The notes under the pieces: generated by a model
Databases searched by the model: none
What the model was told of the DNA's origin: nothing
What the model saw: only the letters and a program-made list of their open reading frames with translations
Origin: Aestuariimicrobium ganziense
GTDB taxonomy: Bacteria; Actinomycetota; Actinomycetes; Propionibacteriales; Propionibacteriaceae
Direction of reading: 5' to 3'
Length of the DNA stretch: 57,328 bases
NCBI RefSeq assembly: GCF_015352975.1
Contig: NZ_JACYIZ010000007.1
Coordinates: 1-57,328, forward strand
Part shown: positions 16,883-25,325 of the stretch, piece after piece
Layout of the letters: each line of letters starts with the position of its first letter
How positions within the stretch are numbered: position 1 is the stretch's first letter
Position numbers and translations under genes: made by a program

Positions 16883-18178
16883 ATGCCGATCAGCTCACCC
16901 CAGGACCGCCTGGCTGCCTTCTGGACCGGCGTTCGCACTGCGTGGGAGGGCATGCAGGGCGGCGACCTCGACCTGAACGACGACTTCTCGGCCTTCTTCG
17001 AGGGTTGGCGTGCCGCGATCGACCCGGTGGAGCGCGAACACACCACCGGCACCCTCAGCATCGGCAGCAGCTACTCGGGCTTCGAGCCGCCCTATGGGGC
17101 CTCGGAGGAGATCATCGACAGCCAGGTCGAGGACGGCGTGGCCACGGTGGTGACTCGCTCGACCGGCGCCCGGGAGCGTTACCAGGAGTACCGACTGGTC
17201 GACGAGGCGGACGGTTGGCGGATCGACACGGTCTCGACGATGTTCTCCGATCCCTTCGGGCCCGCCATCGAGGGACTCGCTGCTCGCGTGGACGAGGCCA
17301 CCCTCGACGCCCCGATGGCACCGCTGTCGCCGCGCTACCGCCTCGATGGCGACGGGCTGTTCACGCCGGGGCGCCAGGTCACCCTGGCCACCGGCGAGCA
17401 GACGGTGATCGAGGTGCGCGAGCTGGGTGGGTTCGAGTGCCGCTCGGGCGTGCTCACCGTGTTCGACCTGGGACGAGACGACGCCGAGCCGTTCGCCCGC
17501 CGCGTCGCGCCGGGCACATTCACCGCCGACGTCGCCATCGTCGAGGGACGCGTCGGTGCGCTGCGGGTGCGACTGGCTGACGGCGATCCCGTCGCCTGGC
17601 ACCCGGCGGACGCGGTGGGCGCGGGCAACGTCGTCGGCGTCGACTACGCCAACCTCGCCGTCATCGACCTGGCTGATCTGGCCGAGGTGAGCCTGCGGGT
17701 GAAGGAGGCCGCCTACAACGCGTGGACGCAGCTGCCGTCGCCGGCGGCGTCGCTGCTCGACTTCAGCACCGGCCGACCGTTCGGTGCGGTGAGCTCGAGC
17801 GGCTGGGGTGACGGCTCCTACCCGGCGTTCTGGGGAGTCGATGCCTCGGGTACCCCGGTGCGTCTGCTCGTCGACTTCCAGATGCTGGTTCGGGTCGAGC
17901 GCGGCACCATCCGGGTGCCATGGCCCGCGGACGAGTTCGTCGTCCCCGACCCTCGGCTCGAGGGTGTGGTGCTGCGGCCCAGCACGGGGCTGCTCAGGTC
18001 TCGGCTCGAGGTCGACGACGAGTGGGGCTTCATCGAGGCCGTCCGGGTGGTCGACGACCGCGGACGGGTGCTGGCCGACAGCGAGGAGGACGGCGACCTC
18101 TCCGAGTTGGCGGTCAAGGGGCGTCCCTCGAACTGGACGATCGAACTCGACGCCTACCTGGGGTGGCAGCACGTCTGA
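16883..18178 (+). CDS. NTF2-like N-terminal domain plus DUF4241 protein
   Basis: 431 residues. The first 120 or so (RLAAFWTGVRTAWEGMQGG ... YQEYRLVDEADGWRIDTV) look like an NTF2-fold domain. Residues about 150-330 match DUF4241: PFARRVAPGTFTADVAIV, VGALRVRLADGDPVAWHPA, GVDYANLAVIDLADL and the hallmark SSGWGDGSYPAFWGVDASG. A further beta-rich C-terminal domain follows. No signal peptide or membrane segment is seen, so it is probably cytoplasmic. It is divergent from the EspC/lipase operon with 134 bp between starts. NTF2-like folds are frequent among immunity proteins, which makes an immunity role worth testing but unproven. Confidence 0.75.
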   Translation: MPISSPQDRLAAFWTGVRTAWEGMQGGDLDLNDDFSAFFEGWRAAIDPVEREHTTGTLSIGSSYSGFEPPYGASEEIIDSQVEDGVATVVTRSTGARERYQEYRLVDEADGWRIDTVSTMFSDPFGPAIEGLAARVDEATLDAPMAPLSPRYRLDGDGLFTPGRQVTLATGEQTVIEVRELGGFECRSGVLTVFDLGRDDAEPFARRVAPGTFTADVAIVEGRVGALRVRLADGDPVAWHPADAVGAGNVVGVDYANLAVIDLADLAEVSLRVKEAAYNAWTQLPSPAASLLDFSTGRPFGAVSSSGWGDGSYPAFWGVDASGTPVRLLVDFQMLVRVERGTIRVPWPADEFVVPDPRLEGVVLRPSTGLLRSRLEVDDEWGFIEAVRVVDDRGRVLADSEEDGDLSELAVKGRPSNWTIELDAYLGWQHV

Positions 18179-18229
18179 GTCTCGGGGCTGCGTCATCACC
18201 TGCGCGGCCGGACGAGTGCATGAGCACGG

Positions 18230-18268
18230 CGCTGGGGAGTGCTTCCACAGTGGAAGCACTCCCCAGCG
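18230..18268. terminator. 39-nt near-perfect palindrome between convergent genes
   Basis: Arms 18230-18248 and 18250-18268 (19 bp) are exact complements with one base between them. It lies between the DUF4241 gene and the convergent ABC exporter operon, so a bidirectional terminator is the simplest reading. A one-base loop is unusual for a terminator and there is no T-run. Confidence 0.6.
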
Positions 18269-18343
18269 TCTCGGGTCAGGTGTGTCCTGGGGCCAGACGA
18301 CGTGGCCCTGGTGAGTGAGGCGCGTCGTGGGTGCGCGATCCGT

Positions 18344-18383
18344 TTGGTGGGCATTGATGGGTCCACCCAGCGATTTCCACCAA
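18344..18383. repeat. nested, co-axial double palindrome
   Basis: TTGGTGG (18344-18350) pairs with CCACCAA (18377-18383), and inside it TGGGT-CC-ACCCA (18358-18369) forms a second palindrome on the same axis. Both inter-arm spacers are 7 nt. A 12-bp palindrome CGGCAATTGCCG follows at about 18421. Together with 18230-18268 these fill the 18179-18449 gap; no gene is seen there. Confidence 0.5.
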
Positions 18384-18449
18384 CCCGCCGGATCAGCGTT
18401 GCGGCGATTGCGGGCAGTCGCGGCAATTGCCGAAACTGCGATCGCAGCC

Positions 18450-20414
18450 TCAGGCGAGTGACTTCACCCAGGCCTCGTGCAGGGCGGCGTAGCGTCCACC
18501 CGAGGTGTCCATCAGCTGGGCGGGCGGGCCATCCTCGAGCACCTGGCCGTGTTCGAGCACCAGCACCCGGTCGGCGATCTCGACCGTCGAGAGCCGGTGG
18601 GCGATGATCACCGCGGTCCGGTCGGCGAGGATCGTCTGCAGCGCCTGCTGGACGAGCCGCTCCGAGGGAATGTCGAGAGAGCTGGTCGCCTCGTCCAGGA
18701 TCAGCACTGCCGGGTCGGCGAGGAACGCCCGGGCGAACGCGACCAACTGGCGCTGGCCGGCCGACAGGCGTCCACCACGCTTGGCCACGTCGGTGTCGTA
18801 CCCCTGCGGCAGCGCGCTGATGAACGCGTGCGCACCCACTGCCGAGGCAGCTGCGATGATCTCGTCCCGGCTGGCCTCGGGTCGTCCGAAACCGATGTTG
18901 TCGGCCACCGACCCGTCGAACATGAAGTTCTCCTGGGTGACCATCACCACGGCGCGGCGCAGGTCGTCGTCCGACAGGTCGCGCAGGTCGACGCCGTCGA
19001 GCAGCACCCGTCCAGCGGTCGGGTCGTAGAACCGGCTGATCAGCTTGGCGATCGTGGTCTTGCCGGCGCCAGTGGTGCCGACCAGGGCGACGGTCTGCCC
19101 GGCCGGGATGTGCAGGTCGAGGTCGGGCAGCACCGGCACGTCCTCGACGTAGCTGAAGTCGACGTGGTCGAAGGTGACGTCACCGCGGGCCTTGGGCAGC
19201 GGCACCGGGTCGGTGGCCTCCTTGACCTCGGGCTGCTCCTCGAGCACGCCCGACAGCTTCTCCAGCGCCGAGATCGCCGACTGGAAGGTGTTGTAGAACT
19301 GCCCGATCTCCTGCATCGGCTGGAAGAACTGGCGCAGGTAGAGCAGGAAGGCCGCGAGCACACCGACCGTCATCGACCCGTCCATCACGTACAGGCCACC
19401 CACCACCAGGATGACCGCGATGGTGATGTTGCCGATCGCCTGGATGCCGGGCTGGAAGATCGCGAACAGGTGGAAGGTCTTGATGTTGATCTGGCGGAAG
19501 CGGTGCGACAGGTCGGTGAAGATCTCCTGGTTGCGCGGCTGGCGGCGGTAGGACTGCACCGCCTTGATGCCGGTCATCGACTCGACGAACTGGACGATGA
19601 CCATGGCCGAGGCCTCGCGAACCTTGCGCCAGGTGCGAGAGCTGGCGCGGCTGAACCAGCGGGCCAGCATGCCGACGAACACCAGGCTGAGCAGGCAGAT
19701 CAGGCCCAGGCGCCAGTCGAGCACCATCAGCATGATCGAGACACCGATCAGGGTGAGCACCGCGGTGATCAGGCCGTCGAAGCCGCCGGCCATCAGTTCG
19801 GCGATCGCGTCCATGTCGCTGGTCAGGCGCGAGACGGCTCGTCCCGAGGTGTAGCGGTCGTGGAACTTCACGTCCAGGCGCTGGAAGTGGCGGAACACCC
19901 GCTTGCGCAGTTCGAGCAGCACCGCCTGGCCGATGCGTCCGCTGACCCGCAGGAAGAAGATCCGGCTGGTGGCCTGGATGGTGACCGCAACGACCATCAA
20001 CAGCACGGTCTCGATCAGCATCCGCGCCGAGCCGCCCTGCATCAGCGGCGGCACACCGAGGTCGATGCCGCGGCTGACCAGCCACGGCGAACTCAGCCGG
20101 GCGATGTTCTCGGCGACGATCGCCGCGACCAGCACCCACAGGTACTTCGCGTAGGGGCTGAGCAGGCTGCCCAGCAGCCGGCGCGAACGATCCCGCAGGA
20201 GGATCGAGGCCTTCTCGGTGATCTCGCCGTCCTGGGCCTCCTCGGCCCTGACGCCGCGCCAGTCGAGCTCACCGCGGTCGAGTCGCTCGTCTCGGCCGTC
20301 GCGGGTGTCGCGGTCGACCGGACGACCGGTGTCGACGTCGGTGATCCGCTGCTGCTGCTCCTGCTCGAGGCGACGGCGCTCGCGGCGAGACAGCTTCTCG
20401 GTGCCCTGGCTCAT
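18450..20414 (-). CDS. heterodimeric ABC exporter, subunit with catalytic Walker B
   Basis: This 654-residue half-transporter has a charged N-terminal cytoplasmic stretch (about 1-85), six membrane helices (about 90-385) and a nucleotide-binding domain. The latter has Walker A VGTTGAGKTT, Walker B VLILDEATSSLD with the catalytic Glu, and the H-loop VIIAHRLSTV. The signature is LSAGQ rather than LSGGQ. Together with the Asp-type Walker B of its partner this predicts one degenerate and one consensus ATP site, as in TM287/288 and BmrCD. Its ATG overlaps the partner's stop by four bases. The substrate is unknown: drug, lipid or peptide export are all possible. Confidence 0.92.
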   Translation of the reverse strand: MSQGTEKLSRRERRRLEQEQQQRITDVDTGRPVDRDTRDGRDERLDRGELDWRGVRAEEAQDGEITEKASILLRDRSRRLLGSLLSPYAKYLWVLVAAIVAENIARLSSPWLVSRGIDLGVPPLMQGGSARMLIETVLLMVVAVTIQATSRIFFLRVSGRIGQAVLLELRKRVFRHFQRLDVKFHDRYTSGRAVSRLTSDMDAIAELMAGGFDGLITAVLTLIGVSIMLMVLDWRLGLICLLSLVFVGMLARWFSRASSRTWRKVREASAMVIVQFVESMTGIKAVQSYRRQPRNQEIFTDLSHRFRQINIKTFHLFAIFQPGIQAIGNITIAVILVVGGLYVMDGSMTVGVLAAFLLYLRQFFQPMQEIGQFYNTFQSAISALEKLSGVLEEQPEVKEATDPVPLPKARGDVTFDHVDFSYVEDVPVLPDLDLHIPAGQTVALVGTTGAGKTTIAKLISRFYDPTAGRVLLDGVDLRDLSDDDLRRAVVMVTQENFMFDGSVADNIGFGRPEASRDEIIAAASAVGAHAFISALPQGYDTDVAKRGGRLSAGQRQLVAFARAFLADPAVLILDEATSSLDIPSERLVQQALQTILADRTAVIIAHRLSTVEIADRVLVLEHGQVLEDGPPAQLMDTSGGRYAALHEAWVKSLA

Positions 20415-22318
20415 CGCAGGCTCCCTTCCATCTCGGCGAGTTCTCGCTCGCTGGGCGACATGCCGTCGAGCACCTCTTCGGCGTCGAAGTCGGCGCTGAG
20501 CAGTTCCCGGTACTCCGGCACCGTCGCCAGCAGGTCGTGGTGGGTGCCGACGTGGGTGATCGTGCCGTCCTCGAGCATGGCCACCCGGTCGGCCAGCAGC
20601 ACCGTCGAGGCCCGGTGGGCGACGACGATGCCGGTCACCCCGACCAGGACGCGCTTGAGCGCCTCCTCGACCAGGGCCTCGGTGTGGATGTCGAGGGCCG
20701 ACAGCGTGTCGTCCAGCACCAGCACCGCGGGACGCACCAGCACGGCGCGGGCCAGGGCGAGCCGCTGGCGCTGACCGCCCGACAGGCTCATGCCCTGCTC
20801 ACCGATCCGGGTGTCCAGACCCCACGGCAGGTCGTGAACGAAACCGGCCTGGGCGACCTCGATCGCCTCGGCGATCTCGTCCTCGGTCGCGTCGGGACGA
20901 CCCAGGGTGAGGTTCTCGCGCACCGACATCGAGAACAACGTCGGGTCTTCGAAGGCCGTGGCCACCATGCGGCGCAGCGCCACCAGGTCGAGGTCGCGGA
21001 TGTCGACCCCGTCGAGGGTGATCCGGCCGGCGGTGACGTCGGCCAGACGGGGCACGAGCGCGGTCAGTGTCGACTTGCCCGACCCGGTTCCGCCGACCAG
21101 GGCGATGGTCTCGCCGGGGCGGATGTCGAGGTTGAGGTCGTGCAGCACCGGACGGTCGGCGTCGTGGAACTGGAAAGCCACGTTCTCGAACCGCAGCGCC
21201 CCCTTGGGGTCATCGAGGACGACGTCGCCACCGACGATGGTCTCTTCGGCGTCGAACATCTCGCAGATGCGGTCGGCGGCGGTCATCGCGTCCTGGGCCA
21301 TCGACAGCAGGAAGCCCAGCGCGGCGATCGGCCAGATCAGCGACAGCATCAGCGTGATGAACGCGACCAGGGTGCCCAGGGTGAGGCGCTCCTGGGCGGC
21401 CGCCACCGCGCCGATCGCCAGCACGATGATCATCGTCAGGGTGGGGATGACCTCGAGGAAGGTCCAGAACTTCGAGACGTTCCGCACGCGCTCGATCGAG
21501 GTGTCGTGCAGTGACTGCGCCCGCTTGGTGAACCGGTTGAAGACGTGGTCGACCCGGCCGAACGCCTTGACCACGCGAAGGCCCTGGATCGACTCCTCGA
21601 CCGAACTGGCGACGTCGCCGGTCTCGTCCTGGATGCGACGCGACAGCTTGGTGTAGACCCGCTCGTTGGCCAGGCACAGCCACACCACCGGGATCACCGA
21701 CAGCAGCACCACCACACCCAGCGGCCAGTACATGTTGATCAACAGGATGGTGACCACGATGATCTGCACGGTGTTGACGATCATGAACGTCAGGCCGAAG
21801 GCCGAGAACCGCCGAATGGTCGACAGGTCGCTCATGATGCGGCTGAGCAACTGGCCCGACTGCCAGCGTGAGTGGAAGCTCATCGGCAGCCGCTGCAGCT
21901 TGGCGTACATGTCGAGGCGGATGCCGGTCTCCATGCCCAGCATCGCCGGGCCCATCGTCCAGCGGCGGATGAAGTTCAGCATCGACTCACCCAGGCCGAT
22001 CACCAGCGCGACCGCGCCGAGCGCGAACAGCCACTCCTTGTCGCCCTCGACCACCGGGCCGTCGATGATCCGGCGGGTGATCAGCGGGGTGAGGATGCTG
22101 AGCAGCACCGCGACCAGCGCCAGGCCGAGCATCGAGAAGAAGACCACCGCGTAGGGCTTGAGGTAGGGGGTCAGCCGCATCAGCGACGCCGCGGGGTTGC
22201 GGCGGGTGCTGGTGCGCCTGGGGTCGATCAGCGGCGGCCGGTCGAGGGCATCGCCGTAGAGCCGGACGGTGTGGTTGGGCGCGCTCGACGTGGTGTCCGA
22301 GCCGGACGCTGAAGACAC
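20411..22318 (-). CDS. heterodimeric ABC exporter, subunit with degenerate Walker B
   Basis: This 635-residue half-transporter has six membrane helices (about 50-345) and a nucleotide-binding domain with Walker A GGTGSGKST and canonical LSGGQRQR. Its Walker B, VLVLDDTLSALD, has Asp in place of the catalytic Glu, the mark of the non-hydrolysing site in heterodimeric exporters. The H-loop His is kept (VVAHRAST). GTG 22318 follows GAGG at a suitable distance. It is the first gene of the two-gene operon, transcribed from the promoter at 22425-22453 with a leader of about 100 nt. Confidence 0.92.
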   Translation of the reverse strand: MSSASGSDTTSSAPNHTVRLYGDALDRPPLIDPRRTSTRRNPAASLMRLTPYLKPYAVVFFSMLGLALVAVLLSILTPLITRRIIDGPVVEGDKEWLFALGAVALVIGLGESMLNFIRRWTMGPAMLGMETGIRLDMYAKLQRLPMSFHSRWQSGQLLSRIMSDLSTIRRFSAFGLTFMIVNTVQIIVVTILLINMYWPLGVVVLLSVIPVVWLCLANERVYTKLSRRIQDETGDVASSVEESIQGLRVVKAFGRVDHVFNRFTKRAQSLHDTSIERVRNVSKFWTFLEVIPTLTMIIVLAIGAVAAAQERLTLGTLVAFITLMLSLIWPIAALGFLLSMAQDAMTAADRICEMFDAEETIVGGDVVLDDPKGALRFENVAFQFHDADRPVLHDLNLDIRPGETIALVGGTGSGKSTLTALVPRLADVTAGRITLDGVDIRDLDLVALRRMVATAFEDPTLFSMSVRENLTLGRPDATEDEIAEAIEVAQAGFVHDLPWGLDTRIGEQGMSLSGGQRQRLALARAVLVRPAVLVLDDTLSALDIHTEALVEEALKRVLVGVTGIVVAHRASTVLLADRVAMLEDGTITHVGTHHDLLATVPEYRELLSADFDAEEVLDGMSPSERELAEMEGSLR

Positions 22319-22424
22319 AGGGAATCCTCGAATGAGTGTGATCTGCTGGTGGGGGGCTGCTGCGTCGCAGGGGGCGGGCTACCGGTGGTGTGACCACGGT
22401 GCGGGCCTCGGGGACGCTCGGTCG

Positions 22425-22453
22425 AGTCTAGGTTGATTGATTAACCTGTGCAA
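22425..22453 (-). promoter_or_regulatory. sigma-70-type promoter with an operator filling the spacer, ABC exporter operon
   Basis: On the minus strand TTGCAC (22448-22453) and TAGACT (22425-22430) are 17 bp apart. The spacer is occupied by the imperfect palindrome AGGTTAATCAATCAACCT (22430-22447). A repressor bound there would directly block RNA polymerase; MarR- or TetR-type drug-responsive repressors act this way. The site is AT-rich against its surroundings. Only the beginning of the divergent C-S lyase leader lies between this and ATG 22558. Confidence 0.72.
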
Positions 22454-22557
22454 GTAATTCATGAGCTGGTCTCGGCATGAGGACACGACATGGACGATTC
22501 CACGACCAGCCGTGGACGATCTCGTCGGCGAGCGGCTCGGGTGGCAGGGTGAGGGCC

Positions 22558-23736
22558 ATGAGCAGTGGATTCCGGATGCTGACCGAGGCCGAACTGCGGG
22601 CCCGGGGCGCGATGAAGTGGACCATGTATCCCGACGACGTGCTGCCGCTGTGGGTGGCCGAGATGGACTACGCCGCCGCCACGCCGATCCAGCGGGCCAT
22701 CGAGCAGACCGCAGCCGCACAGGTCTACGGCTATCCGGGCCGAGGCGCCGAACTGCGTCGGGCGATCAGCGACTGGGGCCGGCGCACCTTGGGGCTCGAC
22801 CTCGATCCCGAGCAGATGTTCGTCCTGCCCGACGTGCTGCGCGGTGTCGAGGTCGGCATCGAGGTACTGTCGCCGGCCGGCACCCCGGTGGTGCTGCCGT
22901 CGCCGGCCTACATGCCGTTCTGGGTGGTGCCGGGTATCGTCAGCCGCGAGATCATCTCGGTGCCGATGGTCACCGACGACCTGGGCCGACCTGCGCTCGA
23001 CCTGGCCGGCATCGAGGCCGCCTTCGAGGCCGGGGCCCGGTCGATGATCCTGTGCCAGCCGTACAACCCGTTGGGCCGGGTGTTCACCGCGGACGAGTTG
23101 CGGGCCCTGGCCGAGGTCGCCGAACGCCACGACGCCTGGATCATCTCCGACGAGATCCATGCACCGCTGCTGCCCTTCGCCCCCGGCGAGGAGCGTCCGC
23201 ACACCGTGCCGTTCCACTCGGTGGGCGAGGTGGCACGGCGACGCTGCGTCACGGTGACCTCGGGCTCGAAGGCCTGGAACCTGCCGGGCCTGCGCTGCGC
23301 TGTGATGATGGCCCACGACGACACGGTGTGGAACAAGCTGGTCGACTCCCACTCCCCCAAGCTGACCGGCGCCTCGACCTTCGGCATTGCCGCCAACACC
23401 GCCGCCTTCAACGATGGTGAGCCGTGGCTGGTCGAGTGCCTGCACCAACTCGAGGCGAACTCACGGTGGCTGGACGGCTTCCTGGCCGCCAACCTGCCCG
23501 AGGTGGGCCACTGGAACCCGCAGGCCACCTACCTGCACTGGTTCGACTTCCGCGCCCTGAACCTGCCGGACGAGCCGGGCCCGTGGCTCCTGGAGCACGC
23601 CAAGGTGGCACTCAACGCCGGGCCCACCTTCGGCCCCGGTGGCGACGGCCACGTGCGGATGAACCTGGCCACCTCACCAGAGATCCTCGAGCAGGCGTGG
23701 AGCCGGATCCTGGCTGCGCTCGAACGCCGCGGCTGA
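22558..23736 (+). CDS. MalY/PatB-type pyridoxal-phosphate C-S lyase (cystathionine beta-lyase) or aminotransferase
   Basis: This 392-residue fold-type I PLP enzyme cleaves carbon-sulfur bonds of cystathionine or related substrates, judging by its MalY/PatB-like sequence. Evidence: the N-terminal MKWTMYPDDVLPLWVAEMDY (the conserved WVADMDF-like signature), YGYPGRGAELRRAI, NPLGRVFTADEL, the cofactor Asp in ISDEIHAPL, and the PLP lysine in SGSKAWNLPGL (near residue 239). ATG 22558 gives this start and follows GGTGAGG. It is divergent from the ABC exporter operon, so the shared intergenic operator may influence both. Substrate cannot be told from sequence. Confidence 0.88.
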   Translation: MSSGFRMLTEAELRARGAMKWTMYPDDVLPLWVAEMDYAAATPIQRAIEQTAAAQVYGYPGRGAELRRAISDWGRRTLGLDLDPEQMFVLPDVLRGVEVGIEVLSPAGTPVVLPSPAYMPFWVVPGIVSREIISVPMVTDDLGRPALDLAGIEAAFEAGARSMILCQPYNPLGRVFTADELRALAEVAERHDAWIISDEIHAPLLPFAPGEERPHTVPFHSVGEVARRRCVTVTSGSKAWNLPGLRCAVMMAHDDTVWNKLVDSHSPKLTGASTFGIAANTAAFNDGEPWLVECLHQLEANSRWLDGFLAANLPEVGHWNPQATYLHWFDFRALNLPDEPGPWLLEHAKVALNAGPTFGPGGDGHVRMNLATSPEILEQAWSRILAALERRG

Positions 23737-23817
23737 GTCGGGCCTGCTCCCCGCCCGCCGAGGGTACCCCCGGCCAGGGTGCTGTGGACAGCTCACGAGT
23801 CCAAGGGAGAGTCGATC

Positions 23818-23988
23818 ATGGGCGACATCGTTCGGATGGGAATCGCCGGCGCGGGCACGATCGCGCAACGCGGGATCATCCCCCACCTCGCACTCGACGA
23901 AGGGCGGGCAAGGTCAGGTTGCAGAGCGTCTGCGACCCGGTCGAGGGACGCGCGGCCGCGGTGGCCGCACGGTTCGGCATCGGTCACA
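23818..23988 (+). pseudogene. Gfo/Idh/MocA-family oxidoreductase remnant, N-terminal 57 residues
   Basis: ATG 23818, preceded by AAGGGAGAG, starts a typical Rossmann N-terminus (VRMGIAGAGTIAQRGIIPHL). A frameshift near 23905 moves the homology to another frame, which continues KVRLQSVCDPVEGRAAAV and ARFGIGH. The similarity then ends abruptly near 23988. Intact family members have about 340 residues, such as the one at 53950-55014, so this is a clear remnant. Confidence 0.75.
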
Positions 23989-23989
23989 G

Positions 23990-24170
23990 TTCGAGACGCC
24001 ACCCTCGGAGTTGTCGATCGACTGGGAGATGCCCAGGGCGACCGTGCCGGCTGTGCGCTTCTTCGGGGGGGACGAAGTCGCGGTCCTCGTCCGCGGCCTC
24101 GTCGGTGTAGCCGATGCCGCTCTCGCCGTAGGTGACCAGGTCGAGTCTGAGGCTGGGAGGACCAAAGCAA
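23990..24170 (-). pseudogene. remnant of an unidentified gene, opposite strand
   Basis: Read on the minus strand this stretch has protein-like text split over two frames: LDLVTYGESGIGYTDEAADE, then TAGTVALGISQSIDNSEGG. I do not recognise the family. It abuts the Gfo/Idh/MocA remnant head-on, suggesting a deletion or rearrangement junction near 23989. From about 24150 to 24239 there are short direct repeats (TGTGACCACTTGTTGCC, TGTGGCCAACTGTTGCC) and no gene. Confidence 0.4.
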
Positions 24171-24239
24171 CAGGGTGTGACCACTTGTTGCCTTGTGGCC
24201 AACTGTTGCCGCGGCACCGCCGCGGGGGCGGCGAATCGA

Positions 24240-25229
24240 TCAGGTCAAGGTGGCGACCATGACCGCCTTGATGGTGTGCATCCGGTTCTCGGCCTGGTCG
24301 AAGACCACCGAGGCCGGCGAACCGAACACCTCGTCGGTGACCTCGATGCCGTCGAGCCCGAACTCGGTGAAGATCTGCTCACCGATCGTGGTGCGACGGT
24401 CGTGGAAGGCCGGCAGGCAGTGCAGGAACTTGGCGTCGGCTCGTCCGGTACGTGCCATCAGGTCGGCGTTGACCTGATAGTCACGAAGCAACTCGATGCG
24501 CTCGGCCCAGATCTCTTTGGGCTCTCCCATCGACACCCAGATGTCGGTGTAGACGAAGTCGGCACCCTCGACCGCGGCCAGGTCGTCGGTGACGGTGACC
24601 CGGGCGCCGGTCTCGGCGGCCACGGCGCGGGCCGACTCGACCACCTCGGCACTGTTCTGCAACGGGCCGGGTGAGACCATCCGCACGTCGAGGCCCATCA
24701 TCGCCGAGCCGACCAGCACGGAGTTGCCGACATTGCTGCGGGCATCGCCGACGTAGGCGATCGCCACCTCGTCCAGCGGACGAGTGGCGTGCTCGCGGAT
24801 GGTGAGCATGTCGCACAGCGCCTGGGTCGGGTGCCACTGGTCGGTCAGCCCGTTCCACACCGGCACCCCGGCATGGGCGGCCAACTCCTCAACCACCGAC
24901 TGGTCGAAGCCGCGGTACTGGATGCCCTCGAAGTAGCGGCCGAGCACCGCTGCGGTGTCGGCCACCGACTCCTTGTGACCCAGCTGCGAGCCCGAGGGAT
25001 CGAGGTAGGTGGCATGCGCACCCATGTCGTGGGCGGCCACCTCGAAGGCGCAGCGCGTGCGGGTCGAGGTCTTCTCGAAGACCAGGGCGATGTTCATCCC
25101 GGCCAGCAGGGGCTGCTGGCGGCGCTCCTTCTTGGCCGCCTTCAGCTCTGCCGACAACTCGAGCAGGCTGTTCCACTCGGCGACGGTGAAGTCGAGTTCC
25201 TTGAGGAAGTGGCGTCCGGTGAAGGTCAT
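24240..25229 (-). CDS. argF: ornithine carbamoyltransferase
   Basis: This 329-residue enzyme makes citrulline from ornithine and carbamoyl phosphate. The carbamoyl-phosphate motif STRTR ([12 protein letters not shown]), the [12 protein letters not shown] segment, the ornithine-binding WVSMGE and the active-site HCLPAFHD are all present. Length and order are normal. No other arginine-biosynthesis or arginine-deiminase gene is adjacent, so an anabolic or catabolic role cannot be read from context; the sequence looks like the ArgF/ArcB type with the longer N-terminus. It is divergent from the phosphatase gene. Confidence 0.94.
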   Translation of the reverse strand: MTFTGRHFLKELDFTVAEWNSLLELSAELKAAKKERRQQPLLAGMNIALVFEKTSTRTRCAFEVAAHDMGAHATYLDPSGSQLGHKESVADTAAVLGRYFEGIQYRGFDQSVVEELAAHAGVPVWNGLTDQWHPTQALCDMLTIREHATRPLDEVAIAYVGDARSNVGNSVLVGSAMMGLDVRMVSPGPLQNSAEVVESARAVAAETGARVTVTDDLAAVEGADFVYTDIWVSMGEPKEIWAERIELLRDYQVNADLMARTGRADAKFLHCLPAFHDRRTTIGEQIFTEFGLDGIEVTDEVFGSPASVVFDQAENRMHTIKAVMVATLT

Positions 25230-25325
25230 TGGCCAAATCTAGTGTCTGAACGACCAGCCCTGCCGATGGGACACAATGGCCGGACGACCCGCGACCTTCG
25301 GACGCGATCGACGAGGAGCCCTGCC

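Noticed and set aside
18477..20774. Long open frame opposite the ABC exporter genes
   Set aside because: It mirrors the exporter frames at high GC; its Arg/His/Gln-rich text has no motif.
23737..24239. Insertion sequence in the decayed region
   Set aside because: No transposase motif, terminal inverted repeats or target duplication could be found; only gene fragments are seen.
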